This document shows positions 32,650 to 44,662 of a DNA stretch of 64,000 nucleotides, in pieces. The first letter of the stretch is position 1. Each line of letters begins with the position of its first letter. Position numbers and translations under genes: made by a program. The notes under the pieces were generated by a model that searched no databases, had not been told where the DNA came from, and worked only from the letters and a program-made list of their open reading frames with translations. The DNA comes from Dromiciops gliroides (taxonomy: Eukaryota > Chordata > Mammalia > Microbiotheria > Microbiotheriidae), in NCBI RefSeq assembly GCF_019393635.1, contig NC_057862.1, positions 261,902,441 to 261,966,440 of the forward strand, given 5' to 3'.

Positions 32650-32814
32650 GGGGGCAGCTAGATGGCGCAGTGGTTAAAACACTGGCCTTGGATTCAGGAA
32701 GACCTGAGTTCAAATCCAGCCTCAGACACTTGACACAACTAGCTGTGTGACCCTGGGCAAGTCACTTAACCCTCATTGCCCAGCCAAAAACAAAAAACAA
32801 ACAAACAAACAAAA
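32650..32814 (+). mobile_element. WSINE1-like SINE
   Basis: Perfect 15-bp duplication AAGAAGCAATGTGAT (32635-32649, 32815-32829). The tail is ACAAACAAACAAAC-like. The host looks like a MIR fragment (32820-32890). Confidence 0.96.
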
Positions 32815-33464
32815 AAGAAGCAATGTGATATAAAAATCTGGCCTTGGAGCTAGGAAGATTTGAATTCAAGCCCTACCTCTCAAGCTCAAGGCTCTCCTCT
32901 CCTCATTGGTGACCCCCAATGGTGACTCCTTGGGGCCCCTATTTTAGGAAAGACCTCAGCCATGTTTCACCTCATTCAAACCCAATCTCTCTCTTTTTGT
33001 AAATTTTTAAAATTTTAAACTTAAGTACAAAATGAGAAAAGAAAAAAAAAGAATCTTGTCATGTACACAGCAAAACATAGGAGAGGATTAAATTTAAAAC
33101 AATAAATTTCCATTTCAAGAAAACCTATATAATATATATTACACATTGTTTTCAGATCTGCCCTATTTTTCTTTTTGTTTGTTCCCCACTATGTACTTTT
33201 TACTTCATTATTTTCCCTCCCCCTCTTTCCCCCCAACTCCCACCCTAAAGAAGGCTGCAACTAAGCATGCATGTCTGTGTGTATGTATTATGTGTATGTG
33301 TGAATGTATGTACACATTACATAGATATCTGTACACAAACACATCTTTCAATTAGTTGAATATCCATTTTTTTCATTCAGGATTATACTTTGCTGGGTAC
33401 CTTACCCTTGGTCGTAACCCCAAATCTTTTGCTCTGTGAATATAATATTCAAAGACCTACAGTC

Positions 33465-33615
33465 TGGGGGCAATCTGTGGATAAAGCACTGACCCTGAAT
33501 TCAGGATGACCTGAGTTCAAATCCGGCCTCAGACACTTGACACTTACTAGCAGTGTGACTCTGGGCAAGTCACTTAACCCCAGTTGCCTCACCCAAAAAA
33601 AAAAATCATTAAATA
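33465..33615 (+). mobile_element. WSINE1-like SINE with shortened head
   Basis: GGGGGCAATCTGTGGATAAA replaces the usual head, so the A-box region is deleted. Duplication AAAGACCTACAGTC / AAAGATCTACAGTC. Confidence 0.93.
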
Positions 33616-33711
33616 AAAGATCTACAGTCATATGGCTTCTAGTAGTAGGTTTCTAGGTTTTGTGTAATCTTTACTGTATTCCTGCTTGTCCATGTTGCCT
33701 TCTGTTCTCTT

Positions 33712-33865
33712 TGTGTGTGTGTGTATGGGGGGCAATGAGGGTTAAGTGACTTGCCCTGGGTCACACAGCTAGTAAGTGTCAAATGTCTGAGGCTGGATTT
33801 TGAACTCAGTTCCTCCACTGAATCCAGGGCTGGTGCTCTATCCCACTGCACCACCTAGCTGCCCC
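33712..33865 (-). mobile_element. WSINE1-like SINE
   Basis: Short TG run instead of a pure T tail. Duplication CTGTTCTCTT (33702-33711, 33866-33875). Contains two 1-3 base insertions (GATTTTGAAC, CCTCCACTGAATC). Confidence 0.94.
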
Positions 33866-34309
33866 CTGTTCTCTTAAGTATTAAAAAAATACTTCAATGA
33901 CTTTTTTTCAACCAGTGGCTAAACTCTCTCCCTCTATTTGAATCCTGTTAATAACTGTTTCTCTACCTGCTATCTACCTGCCACCTGCTATCCTCTATCT
34001 GAAAAAATAAATTAAAAAAAAAACTCTCAGACAGAAATACATAATCCAGCAAAACAAATTTCTTACATTTGCTTATGTTCAAAAAATATTTTTCATTTGC
34101 ATCTCCAGACTGTGGCCTCTCTGTAAGGAGGAAGGTAGCACATTTCGGCCTGGTTCCCCTGTGCTTGGGTATTGCACTGATCATCGTGCCTAAGTTTTTC
34201 AAAGTTGTCTGTCTTTCCAACATCACTGTTATTTTATAAATGGTTCTCTTGGTTCTTTACTTCATAACAGTTTCCTAGGCGTCTCTAAAACTACTCTTTG
34301 GTATTTCTT

Positions 34310-34565
34310 TTTTTTTCTTTTGGTATTTTCATAAACAGGAGAATATTCCATTACATTCATATACCATCTATTTGTTCAGTCATTCTCCTAATGATGGACA
34401 CCACACTCAGTCTGAACTTCTTTACCACTAAAAATAAGCTTCTATAAATATTTTTATGGGTCCTTTTCTTCTTCTTTTTATTTCTTTTGAGGTATAGAAC
34501 CCTAGTATAACTTGGTCAAAAGGCAGGAACAGCTTTTAATTTACTTTGAAAAATCATATTATTTC
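34310..34565 (-). mobile_element. L1 ORF2 C-terminal relic
   Basis: Read in reverse, AAATTGTGG-type text has decayed, but GAATATTCCATTACATTCAT, ATACCATCTATTTGTTCAGT, CATTCTCCTAATGATGGACA and AGCTTCTATAAATATTTTTA are the reverse of the standard L1 ORF2 3' landmarks. Confidence 0.75.
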
Positions 34566-34570
34566 CTATT

Positions 34571-34709
34571 CTTGAGTGTTTGTTTTTTGTCTTTTTGCAG
34601 GAAATGAGAGTTAAGTGACTTGCCCAGGTTCACACAACTAGTAAGTGTCAAGTGTCTGAGACTGGATTTGAACACAGGTCCTCCTGAATCCAAAGCACCC
34701 AGCTGCCCC
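34571..34709 (-). mobile_element. WSINE1-like SINE, internally deleted
   Basis: GCAGGAAATGAGAGTTAAGT to CACCCAGCTGCCCCC with about 20 bases of the head region lost. Flanked by ATTTCCTATT and TATTTCCCATT. Confidence 0.9.
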
Positions 34710-34799
34710 CAGTATTTCCCATTTTAAACCAGTCTTTTAAAACACACTTTTCTTACAAATTTTCTTACAGTAAAAATACAGTAAATCAGTAAAGTAAAA

Positions 34800-34865
34800 A
34801 GTACAGTTAAATTAGTAAAGTAAATAATATAGTAATATTATATATAATATATATATAGTATTTTT
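34800..34865. repeat. A/T-rich low-complexity run
   Basis: AGTAAATAATATAGTAATAT and TATATAATATATATATAGTA. Confidence 0.8.
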
Positions 34866-35059
34866 TAAAAGTAAAAATACAGACTGCAATAAACATTAAC
34901 CATTTTGGTTCCTAATCATTTTGCCTGGACAACCACTTAGAGTTTACATTTATTCCTACAGGTGGTGAGTTAACATACAAGCCCTTGCTCTTTTGAATTA
35001 GCTGAACGGAAGCAAGTATAGACTTAGGTTAGAATTAGGAGATTATCCATATTTCTTTT

Positions 35060-35308
35060 CCCCTATTCCCTTGTCTTTGATTTTATTAATGTCACCTTTG
35101 CTGTTTATTTTAATCCCATTAATAAAACCTGATTCATTTGTGGAAAAGAGACTGTTAGGCTCCTTTCTTATTGGCCTGGGAGAAATATCTAAAAAGGCAG
35201 TTCAGAGGGGAGGGAGCTTTGGACCTAGAGGTCCCTCATTATTTCCAGGAACCCAATATTATGATGAGCCATTCAATTAACTCTCCATATATTAAATTGG
35301 CCCTCACA
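35060..35308 (+). mobile_element. 3' part of an LTR related to that at 44.7 kb
   Basis: AATAAAACCTGATTCATTTG, GAGACTGTTAGGCTCCTTTC and an end ATTGGCCCTCACA parallel AATAAATCCTGCTCTGTTTT, GGCTGTCAGTCTCCTTCC and ATTGGACCCTACA at 45131-45237. The 5' end is not defined. Confidence 0.45.
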
Positions 35309-35309
35309 A

Positions 35310-35456
35310 TCTCAAGGTGAAAGATTGTTTCTCTCTGTCTTTCTGTAGGTTCTGTAGCTCCAGAATCCATTTAGAGGCTTGATTTAATGTTGTTTCTGAA
35401 GGAAACTTCGGAGAGCTCAGGCAACTTCCTGGCTTCTTTCCACCATCTTGACTCCT
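35310..35456 (-). mobile_element. L1 5'-UTR start fragment
   Basis: Reversed, it begins GAGGAGTCAAGATGGTGGAA and continues GCCTGAGCTCTCCGAAG and CCTCTAAATGGATTCTGGAG, the start of a marsupial L1. Confidence 0.65.
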
Positions 35457-37352
35457 CACCCTTCTTCACCACCCACCACGATCTCTTTCAGGTGGTGGAT
35501 TTTTTCCTATTTCTGCTTTGCTTTCTTGTTTTAGAACTTCAGGGAAATTTTCCTTGATAATTTCTTGTAATATTGTATAAAGATTCTTTTTTTATTTTAA
35601 TTTTCAGGTAGTCCAGTTATTCTTATATTTCTTTCTCTTTGATCAGCTTTCCAAATCAGTTGTTTTTCGGATGGTTTCACTTATCTTCTTTTGTTTCACG
35701 TTATCATTCTTTTCATTTTGTCTTATGATTTGTTGTTGTCATGTTGTCATTATCTTTCCCTTGCTGAATCTTGATTTCAAGGAATTATTTTCTCTGATAT
35801 GGTGGGAAATGGGGTACAGGTTGGGGTTGGGGTTCTTAGGAATTCCTCTTTAAAGAATTACAACCCTCTTGCACACAAAACGTAGTTAGAATAAGGTGAT
35901 AGTTTATTTAGGGAGCAAGGGAAGGGAAGGGTGGGGGGAGGGAAACCATGAAAGAAATCCTTGGACTTTTCATGGGGGAGATTTGGCATAAAGCACATGG
36001 CTCAGAGGTACCAATCTCCTCGAACAGGAGACCGGAAGGTACTTTTATAGAGGACTGATGGAGGTGGACCATCGGCCCATGAAAAGTTCCTTTTAGTGAG
36101 AGAGGACCATCCCCCACTGGTGGTAGCTGGGGGAATTGGGTGAGGGGTGGCTATGGATCCCTCTTCAGAACACAAAGGGCTGAAGCCACACCTAAATTTA
36201 TCTCCCCAGAGTAAGGGAGACAGAATGAAGGGTAGGAATCCCGAAGCTAGCTCAGAGTCCGGTTTGGTTCCGCTTATCTCGTCTAGGCTATCTGTCCTCT
36301 GGTTTAGTTTCTCAAGGAGAAGATTTCCTTGGTGTGCCCCAGAGAACTTCTGGGGTGCTCTGCACCCCATGACACTTCCTTAAGTTTCTGATTCTCTTTT
36401 TCAAGTTGGTTGACCTTCTTTCACATTTTTATTTTCTTGGATTGCTCTTATTTTTTTTCCTTCTAATTTTCCCTCAATCTTTCTTATTTGATTGTTAGCG
36501 TCCTTTTGAAGTTCTTCCAAGAACTCTTTCTGTGCTTGGGACCATTTGATGTGGTGTGTTTTTTTTTCATTGAAAAAGGTGTGGCTTTTTAAGCTCCATT
36601 ATCTTTTTCTGAATATGAACCCAGATCTTCTGTATCCCTATAGTAACTATATATGGTTGGGTTCTTTCTCCTTTGCTTGCTCATTTTAATTTTGTTTGTT
36701 TGTTTTATTTTGGTTTTTAGCAGATATTCTCTAAGATCTGTGTCAGGGTCCAACCTGACGCTCTTCTCTTCACTCCTAAGCCATAGCTAGGCTCCCAGCC
36801 ACACTGCCCCTCAAATCCCTTCGAGTCCCTCCAGTAGCTGCACACCACAGCTGTCCTCTCTGCCCTAGAACTGAAACCAGAGACTCTGCTCTCCTGCAGG
36901 TGCCCACAAACCACAGGGTCCCCACTCTGCACTCACCAAGTGTGTGCCAGATCCTTCTCTGTTGAATCACAGTCTGGGAGCTTTTGGTCAACACAGCTGT
37001 GCTTGGCCTCCCCCCCAACAGTAGAAAGTTTCTATCTTCTCCTACTCGACTGTCAGAACGCTACACGATCTGTAACATGAAAATTTCTAAGGCTAAGGCT
37101 GCCTCTCGACCCAGCTGCCTTTAGGGCTTGTTTGTTGATTCTGCAATCAGCCTGGAGGTGTTTGCCTGTCACTCTGGCAGAACCTCTAACCCTGGAGGTC
37201 AGATCTTTCCTGGGGTCTTCTCAAATTGTTTTAGGAGGACGTCTGCTTTACCCAGAGTTTATTTCTGCTGCTCTGAGGCTACCTTCTGTCTTTTTTTGTG
37301 GAGGAAATTTGGAGAGTTGAAAGTTTTCTGACCTACTTCGCCATCTTCCTAG
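35457..37352 (-). mobile_element. L1 5'-UTR and ORF1 portion, split by an LTR
   Basis: The right end reversed starts AGGAAGATGGCGAAGTAGGT. Toward the left lies a GC-rich UTR, then ORF1 coiled-coil text around 36480-36550 (reverse of CTTTTGAAGTTCTTCCAAGA). An LTR interrupts at 35796-36373. ORF1 text continues left to about 35480. No full frame survives. Confidence 0.65.
35796..36373 (-). mobile_element. solo LTR
   Basis: On the minus strand it starts TGTCATGGGGTGCAGAGCAC, has a TATAAAAGTACC box near 36046 and AATAAA near 35904, and ends near a CA at about 35796. No gag, pol or env sequence is attached. Frames inside it are not genes. Confidence 0.6.
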
Positions 37353-37373
37353 AATCCTCTTGATATTGCTTTC

Positions 37374-37535
37374 TTTTTTTTTACAATTTTTTTTTTTTTG
37401 GTTGGGCAATGAGAGTTAAGTGACTTGCCCAGGATCACACAGCTAGTAAGTGTCAAGTGTCTGAGGCTGGATTTGAACACAGGTCCTCCTGAATCCAGGG
37501 CCAGTGCTTTATCCATTGAGCTACCTAGTTGCCCC
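37374..37535 (-). mobile_element. WSINE1-like SINE (outer of a pair)
   Basis: GGGCAATGAGAGTTAAGTGA to CTACCTAGTTGCCCC. The duplication TTGATATTGCTTTCTT lies left of this copy and right of the next one. Confidence 0.93.
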
Positions 37536-37547
37536 ATTGAGCCCAAG

Positions 37548-37700
37548 TTTTTTGGTTTTTGTTTTTTGCAGGCAATTGGGGTTAAGTGACTTGCCCAGGG
37601 TCACACAGCTAGTAAGTGCTAAGTGTCTGAGGCCGTATTTGAACTTGGGTCCTCCTGACTCCAGGACTGGTGCTCTATCCACTGCGCCACCTAGTTGCCC
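37548..37700 (-). mobile_element. WSINE1-like SINE (adjacent copy)
   Basis: GCAGGCAATTGGGGTTAAGT to CACCTAGTTGCCCC, followed by CTGATATTGCTTTCTT. It is 12 bp from the previous copy and of the other tail subtype, so it is a second insertion rather than a duplication. Confidence 0.93.
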
Positions 37701-37734
37701 CTGATATTGCTTTCTTAAGCACTGTTTTCATATT

Positions 37735-38085
37735 GTTTTCTTTTTCATGAACCTTCTATGGTTCCCTATTTCCTACAGAATGCAATCTAATCTCCTTCAC
37801 CTATCATCCAAAACTATCCAAAGATTGGTCTTGATTTACCTCTCTGGTTTTGTTTTACATTGCTCTCCTACATAAACTATCTGCTTCTCCAAATCTGATT
37901 GGTAAGTGAGCACATTTAGCCCTAAATATGCACTGAAATTTCCTGCCTCCCTGTTTCTGTTCATACCTGTCTTTAATTCTTATTCGTTCTTCAAGTGTAG
38001 TCCAAATTCTACCTTTTAGTGGTCTTCCCTGTCTATAACCCCATTGAAGTTCCTATACCTCTTTAATTTGCCTTTTAATTTGAAA
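37735..38085 (+). mobile_element. L2-like LINE relic
   Basis: TATGGTTCCCTATTTCCTAC, AGAATGCAATCTAATCTCCT, TTCCTGCCTCCCTG and CCAAATTCTACCTTTTAGTG fit a strongly decayed L2 3' region. Confidence 0.5.
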
Positions 38086-38724
38086 GCATTGGCTACAAAA
38101 GCAGGTGTGTATTATGGCCTGAGAGAAATATACAAGATTGCAATATATAAATGAATTATTTCTCTGTTATTCTGATGTAATTTTGCCTTGTTACAATCCT
38201 AATGATTGTTCAGGTCTATTGTTTTCTCTGAGGCTTGAACCTATGCTTGAGTATAATAATAAAAGTTAGATTTTTACTTGCATAATTTCTGCGTTGTGGT
38301 AAATATATTTTGGCAGAGGTTTCCTACCACATGAACTCATAAAGGAGATATTTTTCCCATAACAGTCATAAGAGAATTTCAGTATTGTCTCCATTTGCTT
38401 GAGACAGCAAGTCATATCATAAACTAGCACTTGCAACTTTAGCTGAGGTCTCAAACTATAGCTCAGATTAGTGATTGAAGAATTTCTGGTTGAGCTTTAT
38501 TAATTATATTTATATATGAACATTTCTTGTCACTAGCTATAGCTCCCAGGTAAACGGCTGGATGCAAATTCTAGTTAAATTGTTTACTATTAATTACTTT
38601 ATGACCATCCCTATTATTTGTTCTTTGTAAATCTTCACCTTTTGCTTCTGCCTTGGCAAAACTGCATTGTAGCAATCCTGCCTTGTAACTGAAAAACCTG
38701 TAAAAAGTTCGTAAAAATGTTAGT

Positions 38725-38887
38725 GGGCAGCTAGGTGGCGCAGTGAATAGAGCATCTGCCCTGGAGTCAGGAGGACCCGAGTTCAAATCCAGCATCAGAC
38801 ACTTGACACTTACTAGCTGTGTGACCTTGGGCAAGTCACTTAACCCCCAATTGCCTCACCAAAAACAAAAAAACAAACAAACAAAAA
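38725..38887 (+). mobile_element. WSINE1-like SINE
   Basis: GGGCAGCTAGGTGGCGCAGT head, close to the consensus; CAAACAAACAAAC tail. Flanks AAAAATGTTAGTG / AAAAAATGTCAGTTAGTG. Confidence 0.94.
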
Positions 38888-39128
38888 ATGTCAGTTAGTG
38901 TCCATTGGTTTTTGTGTATCATAGGCCTATGCTTTGAACAGATAATAAACCAGTTATTAAAATGTCTCTTCACCTTGATTAGTATGATTAGCAGCAATAC
39001 TTATCAATGCATTCTTTGATCAACTTTTATGTCAAAATTGGCAGGCCACAAAGGAATAGGAATAGGTCAGAAAATAGAGTCTTCCAGCTCAGAAGTTCTC
39101 CAATGCATAGAAGGTAAAATTTACCTAT

Positions 39129-39624
39129 TGTCACCGCAAAACTGGGTCTGAAAATATTCTTCTTTCAAAGAATTACTCACACACATGATCCAATCAAAAT
39201 TTAAGTAAAAGTTTTATTATTCAGAACACAGAGGTATGGTCAGGAGAAGTCTAAACTTCAACTCCTGGGGAGGAACAGATTTATGACATGTTCCTCAATC
39301 AGTCAGCACATAGAGATATGGCTGGGAGAAGAAGTCTAAACTTCAACTTCCTGAACAAAGGAGAGGGTGATAGTTTAATAGAGGAGAGGTGGGGGTGGGG
39401 GTGGGGGTGGGAGGAGAGACTTAGGACTGAAAAGTTACAACAGTTTGGAAAAGGACAATGCTAGCTATTTGGGGAGCGGGATACATAAAGTAGTAAATAT
39501 GCCACATTCCTACCTTGAGATTATTGTCACTACCTGATCCTAATCACATAGAAAACACGACTGACTCCCAACTAAGCTCATGCTATAAATTTCAAGGTGC
39601 CCAGCTTTCTGGGTGTCCCTGACA
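39129..39624 (-). mobile_element. solo LTR candidate with internal about 80-bp duplication
   Basis: Termini TGTCACC..GGTGTCCCTGACA form an inverted TGTCA/TGACA pair. AATAAA on the minus strand lies near 39216. Two similar blocks (GAGAAGTCTAAACTTCAACT at 39244 and 39328) are about 80 bp apart. A G-rich (GGGGGT)n run sits at 39383-39413. Confidence 0.5.
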
Positions 39625-40400
39625 TGTCTACTTTGTTATCTGTTTGACTAACCACTGGTTCACTTTGCTTTTCCAAGGAAAGAGTAATCTCTAACCCCAG
39701 CAAGTTGATCAACCATATTTCTCCACGGTCAGTGTCCCCCTCAGGGTCAGAGTATCCCTAACTGGGCCCAGGTCTATCAGGCTGCTAATACACTATCATA
39801 TTTCTGGGCAGGAAAAATCCACTAATCAATAATGTTGCTGTTCCTTCTAGAAAATCACACATAAGTCAGTGTTCTGTGAACTTGTCTGTATTTTCTATAT
39901 TGCCTATTTGTTTATTCCTTGTACTTGAGTAATAAATTTGACATAAACTGTTCAATTTTGGAGTGCTCAGATTGGCAGCCAGATCTGGAGTCAAAGGCAG
40001 GGGCTACACTGAGAAATTCTGGTGTCTTAATAAGATGACCTCCCTTGCTTTCCTTTTTCTGGGTAAATAGGCCAGGACTAGGAATTTTCCAATCCCTGTG
40101 CCTTTGCACCTCATTTTCCTAAAGGCAAATAAGCTAGAGACTTGTCTGTCATTTGTCATCACGTAACTATTGCCAAATATGTATATGTACCACAATTCAG
40201 AAATTATGGGGATAAGAACCTAGATTTTGACATTATGGTCAAGCATAGGTTCAGGCCTCAGGGAAAATTATATCACTGTGACAGAGAAATAATTCATTTA
40301 CATATTGCAAAAGTTAAAGAGAAGATAGATTGCATAATTCCTTCAATGTCATAAAAGATAAATAAACTTACTGTTAAGCAGAGTCATAATTCCATATGTC
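39625..40400. other. intergenic sequence without recognised features
   Basis: Unique-looking text; the short frames present show no family resemblance. Confidence 0.4.
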
Positions 40401-40419
40401 CCCTAAGGAAACAAACTTT

Positions 40420-40572
40420 TTTTTTTTTTAATTTTTGCAGGGCAATGAGGGTTAAGTGACCTGCCCAGGGTCACACAGCTAGTAAGTGTCAAGTGTCTGA
40501 GGCTGGATTTGAACTCGGGTACTCCTGAATCCAAGGCCAGTGCTTTATCCACTGCGCCACCTAGCTGCCCCC
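40420..40572 (-). mobile_element. WSINE1-like SINE
   Basis: Duplication GGAAACAAACTTT at 40407-40419 and 40573-40585; GCAGGGCAATGAGGG subtype. Confidence 0.96.
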
Positions 40573-40589
40573 GGAAACAAACTTTATTA

Positions 40590-41570
40590 AACAAATTCTA
40601 TAGGTAAATGAAGTCATTTAGAGGAGTCACAAATAGACTGAGGGAAACGATTGACATGTTACCAAGGAGTCAGAGACAGTTAAGATTCTTCCTCTGACTT
40701 TTTATCTAAGAAATGTTTAAGGCTTTTAAGGAAATTTTCAAATCTCATGGAACAGGTTTTGGTCGGATGAGGTTAAGACATATTTTGAGTTAACAAAAAA
40801 TTGCAGGAGGAATGTCCCCGAATCCCAGATAATAAAAGGAAAATCAGAAATTCCCCAAACACAGTACTTTATTGGCTACCCTTCCAGTCTTTGTTCATAG
40901 ATAGTACTGGTCTCGTCTGGTTAAAAGCTGACATAAAACCCTGCCTTCAGTGATTAGGAAGCAATTCTAGAATCCCTTACAGTCTAGTCTAGTCTATTCT
41001 ATTTAAAAGAAACAAATCTGATATAAACCTTAATCCTACTTTGGGGGCAGTCATACATCATTTTTTGAGGAAGGAAATTGTCATTTATAATTACTGCACT
41101 GTCTTGACTATTGAGTAGTCCTGGTCTGGTCTGACTTAATTCTTGAATGTTCAGACAGAATACATGTAATTAATTAAATTAATTAGATTAATTGAAATTG
41201 ATATACATCTAGTTTCTTTCGAAATTCAAATCCTGAAAATTCTTTAAGTTAAGTTGAAACTTTGCATTCAAAATAGATCTTTGTGTCTGTGGTTACTGAA
41301 GTTCTCATGCTGACTTTACCTTCCTGCAAAAGAGACTTCCACTGACCCTTTAAACTTTTAGGGGGAGATACGTTTCAAGAACTGAAAGGAAAAGACTGGG
41401 GAGTTTTACTATTCCTTATGTTCCTAATTCTAGTCAAGTTGGGAGCGTAAAGGGAGAAAAAAAATTAGATAAGAGAAAGGTTTCTCCTTTGCAGAAATTA
41501 ATTGAAAGGAAATCTATTTACCATACGTTAAATATTAATGAAAATGTGGTTTGACAACTCTGAAGTATCC
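40590..41570. other. intergenic sequence without recognised features
   Basis: A/T-rich, no open frame of note, no repeat recognised. Confidence 0.4.
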
Positions 41571-41571
41571 T

Positions 41572-41800
41572 AATGGGTGTCTAGGTGGCACCATAGTACA
41601 TAGAGCTCTGGGCCTGCAGTCAGTAAGACCTGAGTTTAAAGTCAAATGAAGACTTATTTGCTGTGTGACTCTTGGCAATTCACTTAACCTCTATCTGCCT
41701 CAGTTTATTTATCTATAAAATGGGGGTGATAATAGCCCCTACCTTCCAGGGTTGTTGTGAGTTTCAAATGAGATAATAATCATAAAGCACATCGCGCAGT
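41572..41800 (+). mobile_element. MIR SINE
   Basis: GGTGTCTAGGTGGCACCATA, GCTGTGTGACTCTTGGCAAT, CCTCAGTTTATTTATCTATA, TGGGGGTGATAATAGCCCCT and GGTTGTTGTGAG. Confidence 0.85.
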
Positions 41801-42274
41801 GCTGGGAAATAGCAAGCTATGGGGTACTGGGTATAGTCAGAAGGACTAGTGCCTCTGTGTGTAGGACTGCCAAGATCTTTTTCAGGGCTGCTTTCACCTT
41901 TGAATGTCTACCTGATCTACCTAACTCTCACCTGTGGCTCCAAGAAGCCAGTGGCCACACCTCGGTAAACAGTTTTGGAAGACAGGCAAAAGCAGGTTAT
42001 GGGTAACCAAGGGGTCTCAAACCCATTGGTGAGTTGGGGGATTGTCTACCCCAAGCATGTGAAGATATCTCCTGGTAGAATGGGCAGATGAAAACAATTT
42101 GTTCCAATAGCTGTGAGGGTTCCTGAAGCAGGTCCTGTGGAGCGCTTAGAGCTTAGTTAGACATAGAAGATGCCAAGGTCAACCACTGCATTCTGAGCCA
42201 TCACCAGTCATCTTGACTCTGTCTTGCCACTGACTATGATGACTCTGGAAGAGAGAGTGAGGCCAATCACTTTG

Positions 42275-42434
42275 GTTTTTTTGTTTTTGTTTTTTTTGCA
42301 AGGCAATGAGGGTTAAGTGACTTGCCCAGGGTCACACAGCTAGTTAAGTGTCAAGTGTCTGAGGCCAGATTTGAACTCAGGGAGTCCTGAATCCAGGGCT
42401 GGTGCTTTATCCACTGTGCCACCTAGCTGCCTCA
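42275..42434 (-). mobile_element. WSINE1-like SINE
   Basis: Duplication AGGCCAATCACTTTG at 42260-42274 and 42435-42449. Confidence 0.96.
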
Positions 42435-42542
42435 AGGCCAATCACTTTGTGCAACTCTGCCTCACTTAAATCCAATTTATGCACAAATCAAAAGACATCA
42501 TCCACATCACTTTATCATTTTTACCTATCTCAAAGTCCTGTG

Positions 42543-42700
42543 AGGGGCAGCTAGGTGGCGCAGTGGATAGAGCACCTGCCTTGGATTCAGGAGTACCTGA
42601 GTTCAAATCCAGCCTTGGACACCTAACACTTACTAGCTGTGTGACCCTGGGCAAGTCACTTAACCCCGATTGCCTCACTTTAAAGAGAAAAAAAGTAACA
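42543..42700 (+). mobile_element. WSINE1-like SINE
   Basis: Duplication TCAAAGTCCTGTG at 42530-42542 and 42701-42713; CCCCGATTGCCTCAC tail. Confidence 0.96.
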
Positions 42701-43250
42701 TCAAAGTCCTGTGGCAACTGGCAAGTGACAATGGAGCAGGTGTTGATACATTGGGGGCTGTAGTCACAATTCTGCATATAGGTGGCCTAGGCCTTAGGGT
42801 CATCTTCTCACTAGAAGCAGTAGTGGAATTTGGCAACCCCACCTAGGTGTCTCAGCAGCCTTTTAAGAACTGCACTGCTCACTCCCTGGTATTGAGGACA
42901 GGGCTAGAAAAGGTGCCCTAAAAATTGTCAGCTTACCCAACTCATGCCTGATTACCAAGGCAGGCAGGGATCCCACCTTGAGGTCAAAACACCAAAAAAA
43001 ATGTACAAAAAATTCTGTATTCACCATTGGTACATGGAATGTACACACATTCATAGACAACAAAAAATCCAGTAGACCTGAAAGACAGCTTTTGTTGTAA
43101 GAGAACTCAGCAGGTATCACATTCAAATAGTGGCTCTGAGTGAGACAAAACAAGGTTGGCAAATGAAGGCCAGCTTACTGAAGTAGAGCTGGAGCCACAT
43201 TTTTCTGGAGAGGCCACAGTGAAGGGGAGTGCCATGAGCACAGGTTTTGA

Positions 43251-43407
43251 CATCCATTTTTTTTGTTTGCGGGGCAGTGGGGGTTAAGTGACTTGCCCAG
43301 GGTCACACAGCTAGTAAGTGTTAAGTGTCTGAGGCTGGATTTGAACTCAGGTACTCCTGAATCCAGGGCCGGTGCTTTATCCACTGTGCCACCTAGCTGC
43401 CCCCAGA
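43251..43407 (-). mobile_element. WSINE1-like SINE
   Basis: Inside the LINE endonuclease region. Duplication ACAGGTTTTGA at 43240-43250 and 43408-43418. GGGGCAGTGGGGGTTAAG subtype. Confidence 0.95.
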
Positions 43408-43828
43408 ACAGGTTTTGAAATAAAAATTAATCTAGTCAACAAGCCCATGTGCCTACCAAAAAGAGTGAATGACAGGCTCATGACAATGTGAAAACACCAT
43501 ACCATTATCATGGCACATGCTCCCACCATGATGAACCCTGATAAGGTCAAAGAAAAATTTTATGAAGACCTGGAGACTCTTATCATCAATGTGCCAAAAG
43601 AGGACAAGCTTATCATTCTGGGTGGTAGGCTCAGACCACCAGACCTAGCAGAGAGTCCTTGGGAGGAATGGAGGTGGAAACAGCAACAGCAATGGTAACT
43701 TACTACTGAAGACTTGTGCATCTTATGACCTTCTCAACACCAACACTGTCTTCTGTTTACCTAAACGCAATAAAATTTCATAGATGCACCCTCACAGCAA
43801 ACATTGGCATTTAAAAACTATGTGATTG

Positions 43829-44009
43829 GGGGGTAGCTAGATGGCACAGTGGGAAAAGCATGGACTCTGGATTAGGGAGAACCTGAGTTCAAATCCAGCC
43901 TCAAACACTTGACACTTACCAGCTGTGTGACCCTGGGCAAGTCACTTAACCCTCTTTGCCCGGCAAAAACAAAAACAACAACAACAAAAAACCCCACAAA
44001 CAAATAAAG
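43829..44009 (+). mobile_element. WSINE1-like SINE
   Basis: Inside the LINE. Duplication ACTATGTGATTG at 43817-43828 and 44010-44021. AAC-rich tail of about 40 bp. Confidence 0.95.
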
Positions 44010-44662
44010 ACTATGTGATTGTAAGGAGAAGAGATAGACAGGATGTGAGAGTGATGAAGGCGATGTGTGGCACAGGGTGCTGGATATATCGCAGACATCC
44101 TCTCCAAGTTCAAATTCAAATTCAAATTCAACAAAAGCAGAAGCCCCATGGCAAAATGACTACCAGGAGACTTAATGTGAACAGGGTAGAGTGCTTCTCT
44201 GAGTAGGAACAGTTCGTTGCTAATTTGGAGGGAAAGTTGAGCAACAGTGGAACAGAAAAGGAGAGGGCAGCTTTCAGAGATCTGGTGTACAGCACTGCAT
44301 TTGCTCATCTGGGTTAGAACACTTGCAAATATCAAGACTGATTTGATGAACATTATGGGAAAATTCAGAAGCTGCTAAGTGAAAAATGAAAATTTCACAA
44401 GGCTTATCAGCAGAATAGTTCACCCATCTCTAAGAAGGCAGCATTTAACTCCATCAAAAGTAAAGTATAAGCAAAGCTTAGAGAAATGCAGGATTCTTGG
44501 CTCAGTAAAAAGGCAGATGAAATTCAGTTTTATACTGATAGTAACAATCCAAAGCACTTTTATGTTGCCCTGAAGGCTATTGATGGGCTAAAAACATATG
44601 GTCCATCTCAACTACTCAGTGCTGATGGAGCCACATTAATTAATGATAAGGAAAGATGGGCT

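Larger units (their letters stand above)
41830..42990 (+). other. probable 5' region of the RTE-type LINE
   Basis: Contiguous with the LINE coding relic and carrying two SINEs. GACTCTGTCTTGCCACTGAC, GAGAGAGTGAGGCC and GCAACTCTGCCTCACTTAAA form a phrase I associate with repeats in marsupial genomes, but not with a named family. Confidence 0.4.

Noticed and set aside
35908..36383. Frames of 70-122 codons on both strands
   Set aside because: They lie wholly inside a solo LTR and match no retroviral protein.
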